51,616 bases of DNA. Origin: Peribolospora baueri (taxonomy: Eukaryota > Basidiomycota > Peribolosporomycetes > Peribolosporales > Peribolosporaceae). Positions 12,418 to 23,000 of this stretch are shown piece by piece (the stretch's first letter is position 1; each line of letters begins with the position of its first letter). Under the pieces are notes generated by a model. That model had not been told where the DNA came from, searched no databases, and saw only the letters and a program-made list of their open reading frames with translations. A program made the position numbers and the translations under genes. Where the stretch lies: positions 1 through 51,616 of the forward strand of contig JAMDHS010000120.1 of NCBI GenBank assembly GCA_029717555.1. The letters run 5' to 3'.

Positions 12418-15400
12418 TCAGTGCGAATTGACGTAGACGCCGGCCGGCGTCGGCGTCGGCGTCGGCGTCGACCGTCCGCTAGCTGGCGGAGTCACGCTGA
12501 ACGCCGCAGCGGCGGCGGCGGCGGCGGTGGCGGTGGCGCCCGCGCTGGTGAAGAACGAGTTCGAGTCGAGCTCCCCGCCGCCGAAAGGGGAGTAGACGTG
12601 TTGAGGGGCGCCGCCGGTGGCGAGGACGGGAGAGGGCACGCCAAACGCGCCCGCGCCCCCTCCGGGCCCAGCAGCACCCTGGAAGAAGCAAAACCGGTCG
12701 ACAAAGTCGGCATAGCTCGTCGAACCGATCGACGCCCGCACCTCGTGCTCCTCGCCGGCGGCGGCGGCGGCGGCGAAAGCGGTGAAGGCTGCGGGGCTGA
12801 TCGAGGGCAAAAACGGCTGATGAGCGTTGTTGGGGCGCGGGGTGTGGGGCGATTCGGAGATGTTTCCTTCTGTGGAGTCGTCCTCGATCGACGTCGTCGG
12901 CGTGGTGATGACGCTCGAGTTGAGCGAGTCGAGAGAAGAGATGGAACCGGAGGGCGAGAATTGCGCACGGGGCGATGACTCGTCCGGCGAGGGCGTGCCA
13001 GCTTCGATCTCCGTCACCGTCGCCGGCGCACTTGACGTCGTCCCGGTCGTCGCCGCCTGGCCGGCACCCAAACCGTCATCTCGCAAGGCCACGGACGTCG
13101 CGGGCATACTCCCTCTGTCGGCTCTCTCCCCGTCTCCTCTCGCTGTGACGAGCCCTTCCGGAGCACCCTGGACAGGCGACTGGACAAAGCTGCCAGAGAT
13201 GCGATCAAACACCGCCTGCGACCAGGCCGCAGCGGCCGACTGGGTTGTCGAAGGGAGGCGATTGGGAGGGAAAGAGTTGAAACGCTGAGACGGAGACGAG
13301 TGTCTGGGGAGGGAAGGCGAGCTGGACGGGATGAAGAGGTCCGTAGCCGCGCCGGCGACTGCGCCCGCGGACCGGGGAGGAGGCAGCGACGGGAGTGGGG
13401 CAGCGACGACGGTCGGCGAACTGGACGCCGGCGAGCCGGTGGCGGGCGTGCCGCCGGATGAGGGGGAGGGCGAAAGGGAGGGCGATGGCTCTCCGGGTCT
13501 GTGGGCGACCACTTCGCCCAAGCCGGGACTGAGTGCGCCGCGAGCGAAGAAGCCGGGAGGGAGGGGGACGTCGGTCGACGACGGCGGGCCGGTGGGACCG
13601 CCGGCGTTGGCGTCGAACGTGGGACTGTCGAAAGCGGCACTGCCCTGGTAGCCTCGAGTGAAGGGTCCGGTGGAGGTGTTGGGATTCGGGGTAAAATACG
13701 AGTCGACGGTCTTGTGCAGCTGAAGCGGAGCGGTGCTAAAGTCGTACCGGGCGGACCAGATGCGGTTTTCCGCGCTCGACCCTGAGCCTGATGACTCTGT
13801 CGCGGTCGATGATCTTCCGGGCCGAACAGCACCCGATCCGGCAAGCTTGGCGGCGTCCTTGGCCAGACTGCGGAACCGAGGGAGCGGACGGCCGTCGTCA
13901 TCGTCGTCGTCGTCGTCATCGCGGGCGAGCCGATCCAGTTCTCTCCGTAGCTCGGCCATCGGGAAGCCTCGAGAGCCGCGATGGAGGCCAACGAAAGCCG
14001 AAGCGGGAACAGACTGGGCTCGACTGACGGCGGCGGCGGCGGAGGAAGAGGACGAGGACGAGAAGGGGGTCGCCGCGATCGGGCTGACCGATAGTGAAGT
14101 GGGCGTGGAGGGCCGCTTGATGAAGGGAACGCGACGGAATTCGACACGGTAGTTCTGGCCGTCGTTGTTGTCCCAGAACTCACGGCCGCTGGAGGTGTAG
14201 CGGACGCAGAGAGACATGGTCTTCACCTCGTCCCGTCCGAGTGCAGCGCTGCCCTTCCAGACGAGAAGCTCGTGGAGCTTGACGCTGAACTGGAACCGAT
14301 CCTCCTTTCCGCCCCTCAGGCTCTCGGCGTGCTCGGCGCTGACCTCGCTGACGGTGTTCCACCGATCAAAGGTGAACCGAACGGCGACCCACTTCTCGAA
14401 CGCCAGGTTGCGCACGCGTACGACGCCCTTGATGGCGCGCTTGTCGTCAGAGAAGCCGATCCTCTCCAGATAAACGTCCTTGTCCCCGTCGAGGTTGGGC
14501 CGAAGGGGAAAGTTGGGCAGGCTGAGCTGCAGCTCGTCTTCCTGGGCGACGACGGTGCTGGAGGAGGAGCCTTTGCCGCCACCGGCAGGTGAACCGAGGG
14601 AACGGCGTCTGCGGATATAGAAGGGAAACTCGTCATCCTCGGTCTCCGTCTCGTTGACGGGGCTGCCGGTCCGGCTGACGGCGGCGGGGCGTTGCTGAGC
14701 GAGGAAGAGCTTGACGTGTTCGAGCTGGGTGTCAAAGTGGACGGCCTTGGAGGAGAGGCAAGGCGTGGTGGGGGCGGACTTGCTCATGCCGTTGGCAAAG
14801 GCGAAGGGCTGCACAGCGTCGGCCGAGCCGAGGGCGGGGTGCCAGTCTCCGCGGCAGCTTCCGCGCCATGAACCGCTCTTGAGCGAGCTCTTGACGGGCT
14901 CGCCGGACTTTTTGCGAACGACGGGGCCGGCGTGCGTGGTGGGCGGGGGAGACTGGACGACGGAGGCGAGGTCAAGGTGAAGGGCGGAGATGGTGCCGTC
15001 GGCGGCCTTGATATGCATCGCCCTGCGAGAGCCGGCGTGCAGAGGCTGTGTGGAGTGAGCCGACGCGGCACCGGTGCCGGTAGGACAAGGGAACTCGACG
15101 GAAGACGTCTCCGAGGCGGGCGGCCCAGAAGCCGGGGAGGTGGGGAGGACATGTGCGGGCGACGGTGGGGAAGACGGAGGGGGAGACACCGTTCGTACCG
15201 TTCGCGGTGCGGTGGCGCTCGTGGTGGGCGGAGGCGACACGGACGCACTCTCCTTCCGCGCTCGGCGGTGGTGGTGGTCGGCCGCGTCCGCTTTCGACAG
15301 CAGCGGAGCGGTTAGCGGGGTGTGGTTCGAGGTCTTCTTGGGACGAACGCCGCCGTCGTTCCTCCGGGGGAGTTGGTGGGCGGGAGTGAAGCCCATGAGG

Positions 15401-15729
15401 CGGGGTCGGCGCATGAGCGGGAGGGGGGCGGACGCGGACGTTGACCCGTCGCGGCTGTTCCGGCGAGCGTTGAGGGACATGGCCTTGGCGGGGCTGATCT
15501 GGAGAGAGGAGCGAGCGGAGGCGTACATGCCGGCCGCGGACGGGACGTCATCAGAGGAATGGCTGCGGGAGTGATGGCGTAGGGGCCGGGGACCGTCCCT
15601 GTCGCGGGTCACGGTGGTGGCCGGGAGGGTGTAGGTGGTGGCGACGGCGGTGGGCATGGTGGCTTGGGAGACGGTGTGGGGGGGCGAAAGGGAAGCGGCG
15701 TTGGAGGGAGAGGCAGATGGCGAGGCCAT
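12418..15729 (-). CDS. CBM21 protein: PP1 glycogen-targeting regulatory subunit
   Basis: A single uninterrupted exon of 1,103 aa, unusual here where most genes have several introns. Residues about 400-535 form a CBM21 domain (LSLPNFPLRPNLDGDKDVYL, VYLERI, VRNLAFEKWVAVRFTFDRW, ending EFWDNNDGQNYRVEFRR). About 70 residues earlier, near residue 328, lies KAVHFD, a good RVxF-type PP1-docking motif. RVxF followed by CBM21 is the signature of Gac1/Pig-type and PPP1R3-type subunits that bring protein phosphatase 1 to glycogen to activate glycogen synthase. The rest is disordered, rich in Ser, Pro, Ala and Thr, with Asp, Ser and Ala runs. The start ATG at 15,729 was taken because low-complexity DNA with no continuing domain lies upstream. 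Confidence 0.88.
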   Translation of the reverse strand: MASPSASPSNAASLSPPHTVSQATMPTAVATTYTLPATTVTRDRDGPRPLRHHSRSHSSDDVPSAAGMYASARSSLQISPAKAMSLNARRNSRDGSTSASAPLPLMRRPRLMGFTPAHQLPRRNDGGVRPKKTSNHTPLTAPLLSKADAADHHHRRARKESASVSPPPTTSATAPRTVRTVSPPPSSPPSPAHVLPTSPASGPPASETSSVEFPCPTGTGAASAHSTQPLHAGSRRAMHIKAADGTISALHLDLASVVQSPPPTTHAGPVVRKKSGEPVKSSLKSGSWRGSCRGDWHPALGSADAVQPFAFANGMSKSAPTTPCLSSKAVHFDTQLEHVKLFLAQQRPAAVSRTGSPVNETETEDDEFPFYIRRRRSLGSPAGGGKGSSSSTVVAQEDELQLSLPNFPLRPNLDGDKDVYLERIGFSDDKRAIKGVVRVRNLAFEKWVAVRFTFDRWNTVSEVSAEHAESLRGGKEDRFQFSVKLHELLVWKGSAALGRDEVKTMSLCVRYTSSGREFWDNNDGQNYRVEFRRVPFIKRPSTPTSLSVSPIAATPFSSSSSSSAAAAVSRAQSVPASAFVGLHRGSRGFPMAELRRELDRLARDDDDDDDDDGRPLPRFRSLAKDAAKLAGSGAVRPGRSSTATESSGSGSSAENRIWSARYDFSTAPLQLHKTVDSYFTPNPNTSTGPFTRGYQGSAAFDSPTFDANAGGPTGPPSSTDVPLPPGFFARGALSPGLGEVVAHRPGEPSPSLSPSPSSGGTPATGSPASSSPTVVAAPLPSLPPPRSAGAVAGAATDLFIPSSSPSLPRHSSPSQRFNSFPPNRLPSTTQSAAAAWSQAVFDRISGSFVQSPVQGAPEGLVTARGDGERADRGSMPATSVALRDDGLGAGQAATTGTTSSAPATVTEIEAGTPSPDESSPRAQFSPSGSISSLDSLNSSVITTPTTSIEDDSTEGNISESPHTPRPNNAHQPFLPSISPAAFTAFAAAAAAGEEHEVRASIGSTSYADFVDRFCFFQGAAGPGGGAGAFGVPSPVLATGGAPQHVYSPFGGGELDSNSFFTSAGATATAAAAAAAAFSVTPPASGRSTPTPTPTPAGVYVNSH

Positions 15730-15956
15730 CGACTCGGAGAGGGGAGGCGACGTCGACGTCGATGTCGATGGGTACGATGGGCGAGGTCGCCGTCGTCGTG
15801 TCAGCCCGTCTCGTCGTTGTCGTTTCCTTACTCGATCGAATCGAGGTGGCGAGGGTGGGGAAGGGTCGACGTCGTCAGGTGGTCGTCATTCTAGCGGAGG
15901 AGATAAGAAAGCGGGGGGAGAATCGAGGGGAAGAGAATACAGAAGAGGGAGGAGGA

Positions 15957-16013
15957 GAGAAGAGAAGAGAAGAGAAGAGAAGAGAAGAGAAGAGAAGAGA
16001 AGAGAAGAGAGAA
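15957..16013. repeat. (AGAAG)n homopurine pentamer repeat
   Basis: About eleven AGAAG units within a longer all-purine block, about 230-285 bp upstream of the CBM21 start codon. Homopurine-homopyrimidine mirror tracts like this can form triplex DNA. Confidence 0.95.
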
Positions 16014-17903
16014 GAGGTGAGCAGAGAGAGGAGGAAGACCAGAAAGAAAAGAGATGAAACAAAAAAAGGTGGCGATGGTAGAGAAAGGGAAGAAAAGAGA
16101 TGAGGAGTAGAACGAGAGAAGGACATGGACGGGGCCCGTTCGCCGTTCGTTCGCGTGGCTGTTGCCGCAGCAGCCGTCTAAAAGCGGGCGATCGCGAAAT
16201 TTGGGCGCCGTCGACGATCGGGACGGACAACCGCGGAGGTGGCTTAGCTTGGCCTGGCTCGGAAGGGCAGGCCGACGCTGCATCGCCTCGCATCCCTCGG
16301 ACGGTATTTTCTTGGGGAAGCAGGAGCAGAACAAGCAGAAAGAAAGAAAGAAAGGAAAAAAACGAACAAGGGAGACAAGAGAGACAAGCGACAACAATCC
16401 CATTCGCCCATCCCCTTGCGCCCACCGTGCCCGTGCCCATCTGAGACCGGCGCGACTCGGCCGTGCCCATCCCATCCCATCCATCTTCCCCAGAGTGCCC
16501 GCCACCGCGGACGGGGGTGAGACAAGACGAGACGCATGCGTGGAGACGTTGACTGCCCGACGAGCCAGCAAAGGAACGAGAGAGAGGGCGGGCACGGATA
16601 ATAACTGGCACTCACCAGATTCGTTCGTTCGTACGCAGACAGACAGACGGGAGGGGCGTGTGTGAGAAGGGTATGTGCGGATGTGGCACGCAGAGAGAAA
16701 GCGGAGAGGGAGGAGAGGGATGAAAAGGAGGAGGGAGAGAGAGCGCCCGTCCGCTCGTCCCGGGCGGTCTGGTCTGGGTGGTGCGGGGGAGGGAAGGGCA
16801 AGGAAGAAGGGAAGCCGACGACGCGGGTTTATCAACCTCGTCCATCGTCCGTTCGCTGCACAACCGACAACCGACAACCGCCAACCGCGGGGCACGGAGG
16901 GAGACGGGGACGTGCGGGTGCGGGTGCGGATGCGGGGGCGGGGGCCGAGCGAGGCGGGGACCACAGACCTTAACTCTAGTGTGCTCTGTGCTCTGTGCTC
17001 TGTTCGCAGTCAAGCTTGCTTAACCAGCCTTGGCGGGCTGGTTGGCCTGGCCGGAGAGAGAGGAATGGGAACGTTGGGGAAGAGAAAGACGACGGAGGAG
17101 GAGACGAAGACGGCGAAGGAAAGGGCAGGAAGGGCAGGAAGGAGGTGCCGACCGAGCGAACGACGCTCGTCTGTGAATGTCTGACTGACTGTCTAGACGA
17201 CAGCCTGCCTTGCCGGTCTCAGTCAGTCAAGTCAGTCTCTCCCTGTCTGTCTGTCGTCCTTGACCGCCAGCCAGGCCGACAGGACAAGCGAAGGGGGCGC
17301 GTAGGTAGAGTTCGTTGGTGGGTCGGCGGCCGAGCGATGCCAGTTTTTTGGGGGCAGCCGCCGAAGGACACATAGACAGACAGAGAGAAGACGCGGTGTC
17401 GTCGACGATCCGACCTTGGTGCCCTGCTGGAGACAGACAGACACACACACCACGGGTACACCGACACATATGGGCGCACACATACACACCGCGGCACGAC
17501 TTGCCCGCCCCGAACCGCTTTTTTTATGTACTGTGCCTATCGTGTGTGTGTGTGTACCACCTGCCTTCCTAACCCCTTGCCTTCGTCCGCCTCCCGATCG
17601 CGACGACGACGTTAGCTTATTACACTAGCTTGCCTATTACACCAACTAACGCCCGAACACTGCTTCCTTCCGCCTTTCTTGTCACTTCCTGTCCACACAT
17701 ACGCATCCGTACCTCTACCGAGCCCTCGCCTCGCCTCGCCTCGCCGTCGGCCCCTCTCTTCGCCTCCACCCAAAAGAAGAAGAAGAAGGAGAAAAAGAAG
17801 AAAAAAAAAAAAAAGACGGTGGCGATCGATCGACGCGACGCGGATCCATCGACCCACTCGCATGTCACTCCACTCCACCCACCGCCTTGACCTCCTAGTC
17901 GTG

Positions 17904-17924
17904 TATCTATCTATCTATCTATCT
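17904..17924. repeat. (TATC)n microsatellite
   Basis: Five TATC units, with further imperfect copies out to about 17,940. Confidence 0.9.
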
Positions 17925-18068
17925 AATCATCTATCTATCCATCGATCCTTCCGCACAAAACACAAAAGCGGTACCCTCGGCCCGCCCGACCTGAGCGAGC
18001 GCGTGGCGAGCAGATGACCCTCGGCCCCATCCCTATCCATGCAAGGCACCCCACCCACCCAACTCACC

Positions 18069-18143
18069 TGCCTTCCTGCCTTCCTGCCTTCCTGCCTTCC
18101 TGCCTGCCTGCCTGCCTGCCCGCCTGCCTGTCTGTCTGTCTGC
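18069..18143. repeat. Compound CCTT/CCTG/TCTG tetranucleotide repeat
   Basis: About 75 bp of tetramers: alternating CTGC and CTTC units, passing into pure CCTG, then TCTG. CCTG is the unit that expands in human DM2, so length may be unstable. Confidence 0.95.
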
Positions 18144-18346
18144 GCATAAAAAAAAACTTCGAATCTCGCCTCGCCTCGTTTCGCTTCGCCGGTGTACCGA
18201 CCCAACCGACCGGCCGTATGTGCATACACCACCACCACACACTAAACTCATACCACACCTCCACGCTGCGCCACGCCACGCCACGCTACGCCGTGCCTGC
18301 TCTGTTCTGTTCTGTTCTGCTCGCTGGACGTGGACGTGGACGTCGC

Positions 18347-18384
18347 TATCGATCGATCGATCGATCCATCCATCCATCCATCCA
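18347..18384. repeat. (ATCG)n then (CATC)n repeats
   Basis: Five ATCG units run straight into five CATC units. ATCG is self-complementary, so the first block is palindromic. Confidence 0.92.
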
Positions 18385-19199
18385 GTCCGTCCTCGGACTC
18401 CACCCGGCCAAGGTGATGGGCGAAGGGCGATGGGCGACGGCCGCGTGATCCGTTCCTCCTCCTTCATCGCCCTCCCAAAACGCAAACGCCACGCCACACC
18501 CCGCCGCACACACCGGCCAAGATCCGAAGCGCCCCGGCGGCACACACACACTCTCTCTCGATCATCGATCTGCCAGACCTTCTTCCTTCTGCCTCACGTT
18601 CACGTTGACGTTGACGCACACGCAGACGTAGACGGCCGAACGCGCGAGATTGGATGGGGTGGTGGGGCGTGGCCGCCCCGTGGGGATCGATGGATGAATG
18701 GATGGAGGGGAAAGCGGGTCCTCCTTCCATCTCGTCTCGTCTCATCCGCCGAACCGTCAGAGAGAGAAAGCAAGGAACCAAACCGTCGAACCAACCCCAA
18801 CCGCATGTCGACCTATCTATTCCTTCCGCTCTCGGATCCCTTCCTCCCTCCCTTTCATCGGCACCACGTGGCCGATGCGACGCGGTGCCGCAGTTGTCCT
18901 GTCATGCGCTTATCGCGTACCCCCCATCTTCGACGATCGAAGGATGGCCACAGCGATGGCCATCGACGACGGACGGACGAGGTGTATAAAGAGACGGCCG
19001 AACTTGGAGCGAGCGTCGTCCCGCCTCGTCTCGTCTCCCTCGTCCGAGCTCGAGATCAAAGACGACCATACGTAAGGAAGTAAGCACGCGCACCACGCCC
19101 CATCTATTCTCCATGCCCGTCCCCGCTGCCCACACGCGTCGCCGGACGGACGTTCGTCCGATCGATCGACTCCCACGACACGACGAGACGAGATGAGAT

Positions 19200-19224
19200 G
19201 AATCAATCAATCAATCAATCAATC
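19200..19224. repeat. (AATC)n microsatellite
   Basis: Six AATC units about 500 bp beyond the dynactin gene stop codon. Confidence 0.9.
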
Positions 19225-19728
19225 CTTCCTTCTCTTTACCCACGCCTCCGTACGACGTCAACGTGAACGAACGAACGGCCGGCGCTCTGCGTGTGTGTGT
19301 CCCTGATTTGACGGACCGAGCGAGGCATACCACTCTCTTATCTCGTCCCCGTCCGTCCCCACCGTCGTCAACCGTCCGTCCGTCTCCCTCCGAGCCGGAC
19401 GGCCGCTGCGTGTGCCTCTCTCTCCTTTCCCACTCCCCGCTCCAATAATGGCCGTGACGATCCCCGCGGCCATTCGCCGACTCGTCTCCAATTCTACCCC
19501 TCCTCCCCACTCGCACCCCGCCTTCGACGACGCGCAACGACGTCCATCTGTCCTCCGCCCTGCCCTGCTTGGATAACCTAACCTGTATTATTACGAGCTC
19601 GCATGACCAGCGTCCCATCAGAGTGTCCCGACGGGACCGCAAAGCAAAGCAAACAGGAAGGAGAGACGTCTCTTGCGGTGCAGATCTGATCTGGTATACC
19701 TCCTTTCTCCTCCTCCGTCGCCGTCGTC

Positions 19729-20910
19729 TTAATAACCTTCAGCCTTGGCCTTTTCTAGACGCGTCACCTTGGCGTCTGCATCGGAGAGAAGCGAGTTCCA
19801 CGAGATGAAGACGCCCGACACCGTGTCGACCTGACGGCGGGGGGAGCGGCGAAAGGACGACATAACAAAGAGCGTGAGTAACACCAAACCGCACGGCCGG
19901 ATCGCGGCGACTCACGTAGTCGTTGTACCGCTGCAACAGGCCCTCCACGGCCTTTTCCAGTTTCTCGTACTCCTCCACGTTCTTTGCGTGGCGCTGCCAT
20001 TCCTCCTCCAGCTTTGGCACCAGCGGTTCGTACTCTGATGACCAGGCGAGCAAAGCGACAACGACGCGGGTCAGTCAAGTCAAGTCCGTGTCCTCGTCAT
20101 CCGCCGCACCGACGTCCCTCACCGCTCAGTTTCCCCGCGGCGGCAGCCCCCCTAACGTCCAGCCCATCCAGCTCTCTCAGATCCTTCTCCAGCTGCTTCA
20201 TCTCCCTCTCCGCCTCCAGCACGACGATCGCTTTTGCCTGCGGCGTGAGCGTGGAGGAAAGAAGGGACAGGTCGTCGTCTCCTGGCGTTGCCGACAAAGG
20301 CAGAGAAGACGAGCTCGGGAGAGCAAGAGGTTGATCGACGGAGATGGGGAACGGTAGCGAGGTGGATGAGAGGGCGAAGGAGGCGGAGAGGAGCGGTGCG
20401 TTGGCGTCGTCTACCGACCGACCGACCGACCGACCGGCGTATGGGCGTGCGAGACGAACACGAGTGAGGAAGCGAATCAAAACGTCGGCAACGTCCGCTA
20501 CAGGTCCACTCACAAGTGGCCACGAACCTCCTCAGCCCCTCGTTCCCCTCCACCGCCTTGTCCAACGCCGCCTTGACCAGCGCCGCCCTCCGGGAGATGC
20601 TCGCCCTGGCCAACTCGTCCGCCTTCCTGTCCTCCTCCTCGTCCTCTCTACTCGAGCCGTCCACAACGCCATCAGCAGCAGCGGCGGTCATACGCTTGCT
20701 TCTCCTTTCCCTCGCTCGCACCCTGTCCCGCTCCATGCGCTCCCGCTGCGAAGACGGTGTCTCGCCCGGGCCACACACCAGAGCCTCGACCCATCGCAGG
20801 CGGAGGCCATGCGCGAGGAGAGGATCGAGCGAGGCGGCCTTGGATTGAGAAGAAGAGGAGGAGGAATAGGAGAACGCGTACGTCGGCGCCGTGGGCTCTG
20901 TCGTCGTCAT
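19729..20910 (-). CDS. Dynactin subunit p22/p24 (DCTN3 family)
   Basis: Four exons from the right: 20910-20514, 20410-20123, 20034-19916, 19830-19729, giving 301 aa. The arm-side subunit p24 helps link the dynactin shoulder to the Arp1 filament in the dynein cofactor. It opens with LLAHGLRLRWVEALVCGPGE, matching the family's ARVEELERWVYGPGG-type start. A helical middle part (SLLSSTLTPQAKAIVVLEAE) and coiled segment (LVPKLEEEWQRHAKNVEEY) follow, ending FISWNSLLSDADAKVTRLEK, like the family's conserved VQWDELL C-terminus. It is longer than the about 186-aa animal protein because of Ser-rich inserts at 10-20 and 85-110 and around the exon 1/2 junction. Intron 1 contains a GACC tetramer run (20,414-20,435). 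Confidence 0.82.
20414..20435. repeat. (GACC)n repeat in a dynactin intron
   Basis: Five GACC units sit just inside the 3' end of intron 1 of the dynactin gene, directly against the acceptor. Read on the minus strand they form GGTC units, so this acceptor lacks a normal polypyrimidine tract. Confidence 0.9.
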
Positions 20911-21295
20911 CGCCGGTGCGTTGGTGGGTCCTGTTTGCGCCGCGTTCTCCTCGCCGCCCGCTCACGTCGGCTCCTCTTCGGCGATGGCTGACTAAGCACG
21001 CCGAGCTCGCGTGTGTAGGAAGGGACCAGAAGACGCGTCGATGCGGCGAACGTCGTCGGTCTCTTCACCAAGACCAAGTGCACACCCTCGTCAGCAACGC
21101 CCCGCTCTTTTCCGGGGCTGGAAAGTATGAAGACGCCGTTCGATGGAGAGGGGGTATATAATATATCCAGGACAAGCGGAGCGTGACTTTGTGTTTCTTC
21201 CTCCGACCTCGTTACCGCTCTCCGAATTCTACGCTCGCCGAGACTGCTCATCCACTGCGCTACCCGTCTACCTTGACGCTTGACCAGCTCGTCTC
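20911..21295. other. Intergenic, OPA3 3' end to dynactin promoter
   Basis: About 385 bp. An AT-rich TATATAATATAT element at 21,155-21,166 stands out in GC-rich surroundings, about 245 bp before the dynactin start, and could be its TATA region. Nothing else recognised. Confidence 0.5.
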
Positions 21296-22548
21296 TCACG
21301 GCAATCCGGCCGCCTGCTGTCCTTCTCGCAGCGCCGCCGTCACCGGTCCCGTCCCCGTTCCCGTCGCCGGAGCCTCGCCGCCATCAACCCGGCTAATCAC
21401 CTGCCCCTCGCCCATGATTCCCGCCAGGTCTATCCCCTCGCTCCCGGCCACCCAACCGTTCCGAACCGCTGTCTTGAGCAGCACCTGAGTGAGCGCCGCT
21501 AGCCTTCGCACCTCCTCCCACTCCTCCTCCGTCATCGCCCTCTTCACCTTTCCGCCGCCTCTGCCCGCCTCCGTCTCCTCGGCCGCATCCTGCGAAGCTC
21601 CACCCGAGCCGCTCTTCTCGAGCAGGCCTCGGAGCTCCTTGATCTGCTCTTCCAGATCCTGGAGGCTCTCCAGCGTGCCCGTACGTTCGTTCTTGCGTGA
21701 CCGGCTCGAGCGCCACGTCTCGCCCAGGATGAGAGCCGCGGCGACGGCAAAGAGGAAGCCTTCTGAGATGGCGTTCGCGCCGTTCGCTATGGCTCTGCCG
21801 ACGACAGGGACGACGGTGGGAGAAGGGATATGGGCAGATGGGACGAGGAGAGAATGAAGGGAGACAATTCCGGCGTAAGCAAGCGAACCGGCACGGAGCC
21901 TTAAAGCTGCATCACGCAGGCGACAACGAGATACCCACTTAGTATCGTTCAATGGCCTGATCTTCTGCGCCGGCTCTCCCAGAAGCCCGGTGCGCAACTT
22001 CATTTCGCTTCGGTGCATGTACTTGAAATTGAAGCGAGAAAGAAGACGGGATAGGTAGGCCGATGAAAGGATAAGGGTCAGTTGTTCTCCCTCTCGGTGG
22101 CTCTGGAGATCAAGATCAAGTGCTGGCCGTCGACCGCCGAAAAGGCCGACAGGCGAACCCCGGGCGAAACTCACCTGCGCCAGGTTGATGCATATCCGTC
22201 GAAACGAATCGTGCTCGCCCGCTTGTTTCTTGAGTGACGTCGCAATAGGTTTCGCTAGCGTCCTGTAGACCTCGGCAGGGGTGGTCGTTCGAAGAGAGGA
22301 GAGGGGAAATTGGAAGAAACGAGCAAGGTTAGCTGTGAGTGGGAGCTTCGGTGGTCTTGTTTCGAGCGGCGTCCCCTTCCTGTCAACGACCAGTGTCTGC
22401 CGGAGACCTTTCAAACACAGTCCACCCGTCTGGTCCGTTCGCCCTTCAACCGATGACGGCAGGCGGCAGAACGAGGGAGAAAGGGAGTGGTGCGCCGTCT
22501 CGTCTCATCTTACCTTATGGCCAGCGAGACGATCTTGGCCGTCGCCAT
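21296..22548 (-). CDS. OPA3-like mitochondrial protein
   Basis: Four exons from the right: 22548-22514, 22262-22175, 22021-21939, 21794-21296, giving 234 aa. The first exon is only 35 nt and encodes the typical start MATAKIVSLAIR. Then come TLAKPIATSLKKQAGEH, CINLAQ, the YMHRSEMKLRTGLLGEP segment with PLND, and the family core AIANGANAISEGFLFAVAAA. OPA3 proteins are mitochondrial (inner or outer membrane debated) and act in lipid and organelle-shape homeostasis; human OPA3 is mutated in optic atrophy and Costeff syndrome. After a coiled coil (LESLQDLEEQIKELRGLLEK) there is a Gly/Ala-rich C-terminal extension not needed in the family. Confidence 0.9.
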
Positions 22549-23000
22549 TCTCGTTTAGTTAAACGTGTCTCGTCCGACGGTCGTTCGTTCGCTCGCTCGA
22601 AGAAGGGGGCCTCTGCCTTTGTCACGATAACGAAGAAGGGATGGGAAGGAGGCCTGGCAAGCAGCGAAGATTTCAGTGATCGTCCCGACGCTCGCGAGAT
22701 GAAAGCCTGCCGGGCGCCAACGATCGTCCCGTCCCGGCTGCGGCCGACGGAAGTCGGTTTGTTCTTGGTCTTTGCAGTGGTCAAGCTCAAATTAAGGAAT
22801 TAGAGTGGCGGTGCGCCGCCGTCCTACTTCTCAAAGATTGTGCACTCTATCGATCCAACGGTCAGAGGAGCCTTCTTTCCTTCGTCCTCCAAGGCTTGTC
22901 AAAGACTCAGATCAACCCTCGTCCTTCGCTTCTTATCAGATTTGCATCGTCAGAGCTTTGATGTTGGAAACACGAGCCGCTCCGACCCTTCCCGAGAAGC
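22549..23000. other. Intergenic, DUF455 3' end to OPA3 promoter
   Basis: About 450 bp between two minus-strand genes. No gene, tRNA or repeat recognised. Confidence 0.55.

Larger units (their letters stand above)
15730..19728. other. Four-kilobase gene-free microsatellite-dense region
   Basis: No convincing gene in about 4 kb, the largest gap in the window. The open frames are repeats read as protein. It carries many short tandem repeats: AGAAG pentamers (15,957-16,013), AAAG, GGTGCG, CTCTGTG, AC and GT runs, A-rich (about 17,800), TATC (17,904-17,924), CCTT/CCTG (18,069-18,143), ATCG then CATC (18,347-18,384) and AATC (19,200-19,224). The left part probably contains the CBM21 promoter and perhaps a long, intron-bearing 5' UTR. 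The right end must hold the 3' UTR of the dynactin gene. Confidence 0.65.

Noticed and set aside
12175-12978. Plus-strand Arg/Gly-rich open frame of 267 codons
   Set aside because: Antisense to the repetitive C-terminus of the CBM21 gene; composition follows from GC-rich repeats.
15891-16964. Long minus-strand open frame (357 codons) upstream of CBM21
   Set aside because: Composed of microsatellite translation (Leu/Ser/Phe runs), with no family motif. It overlaps other open frames equally long; not credible as a gene.
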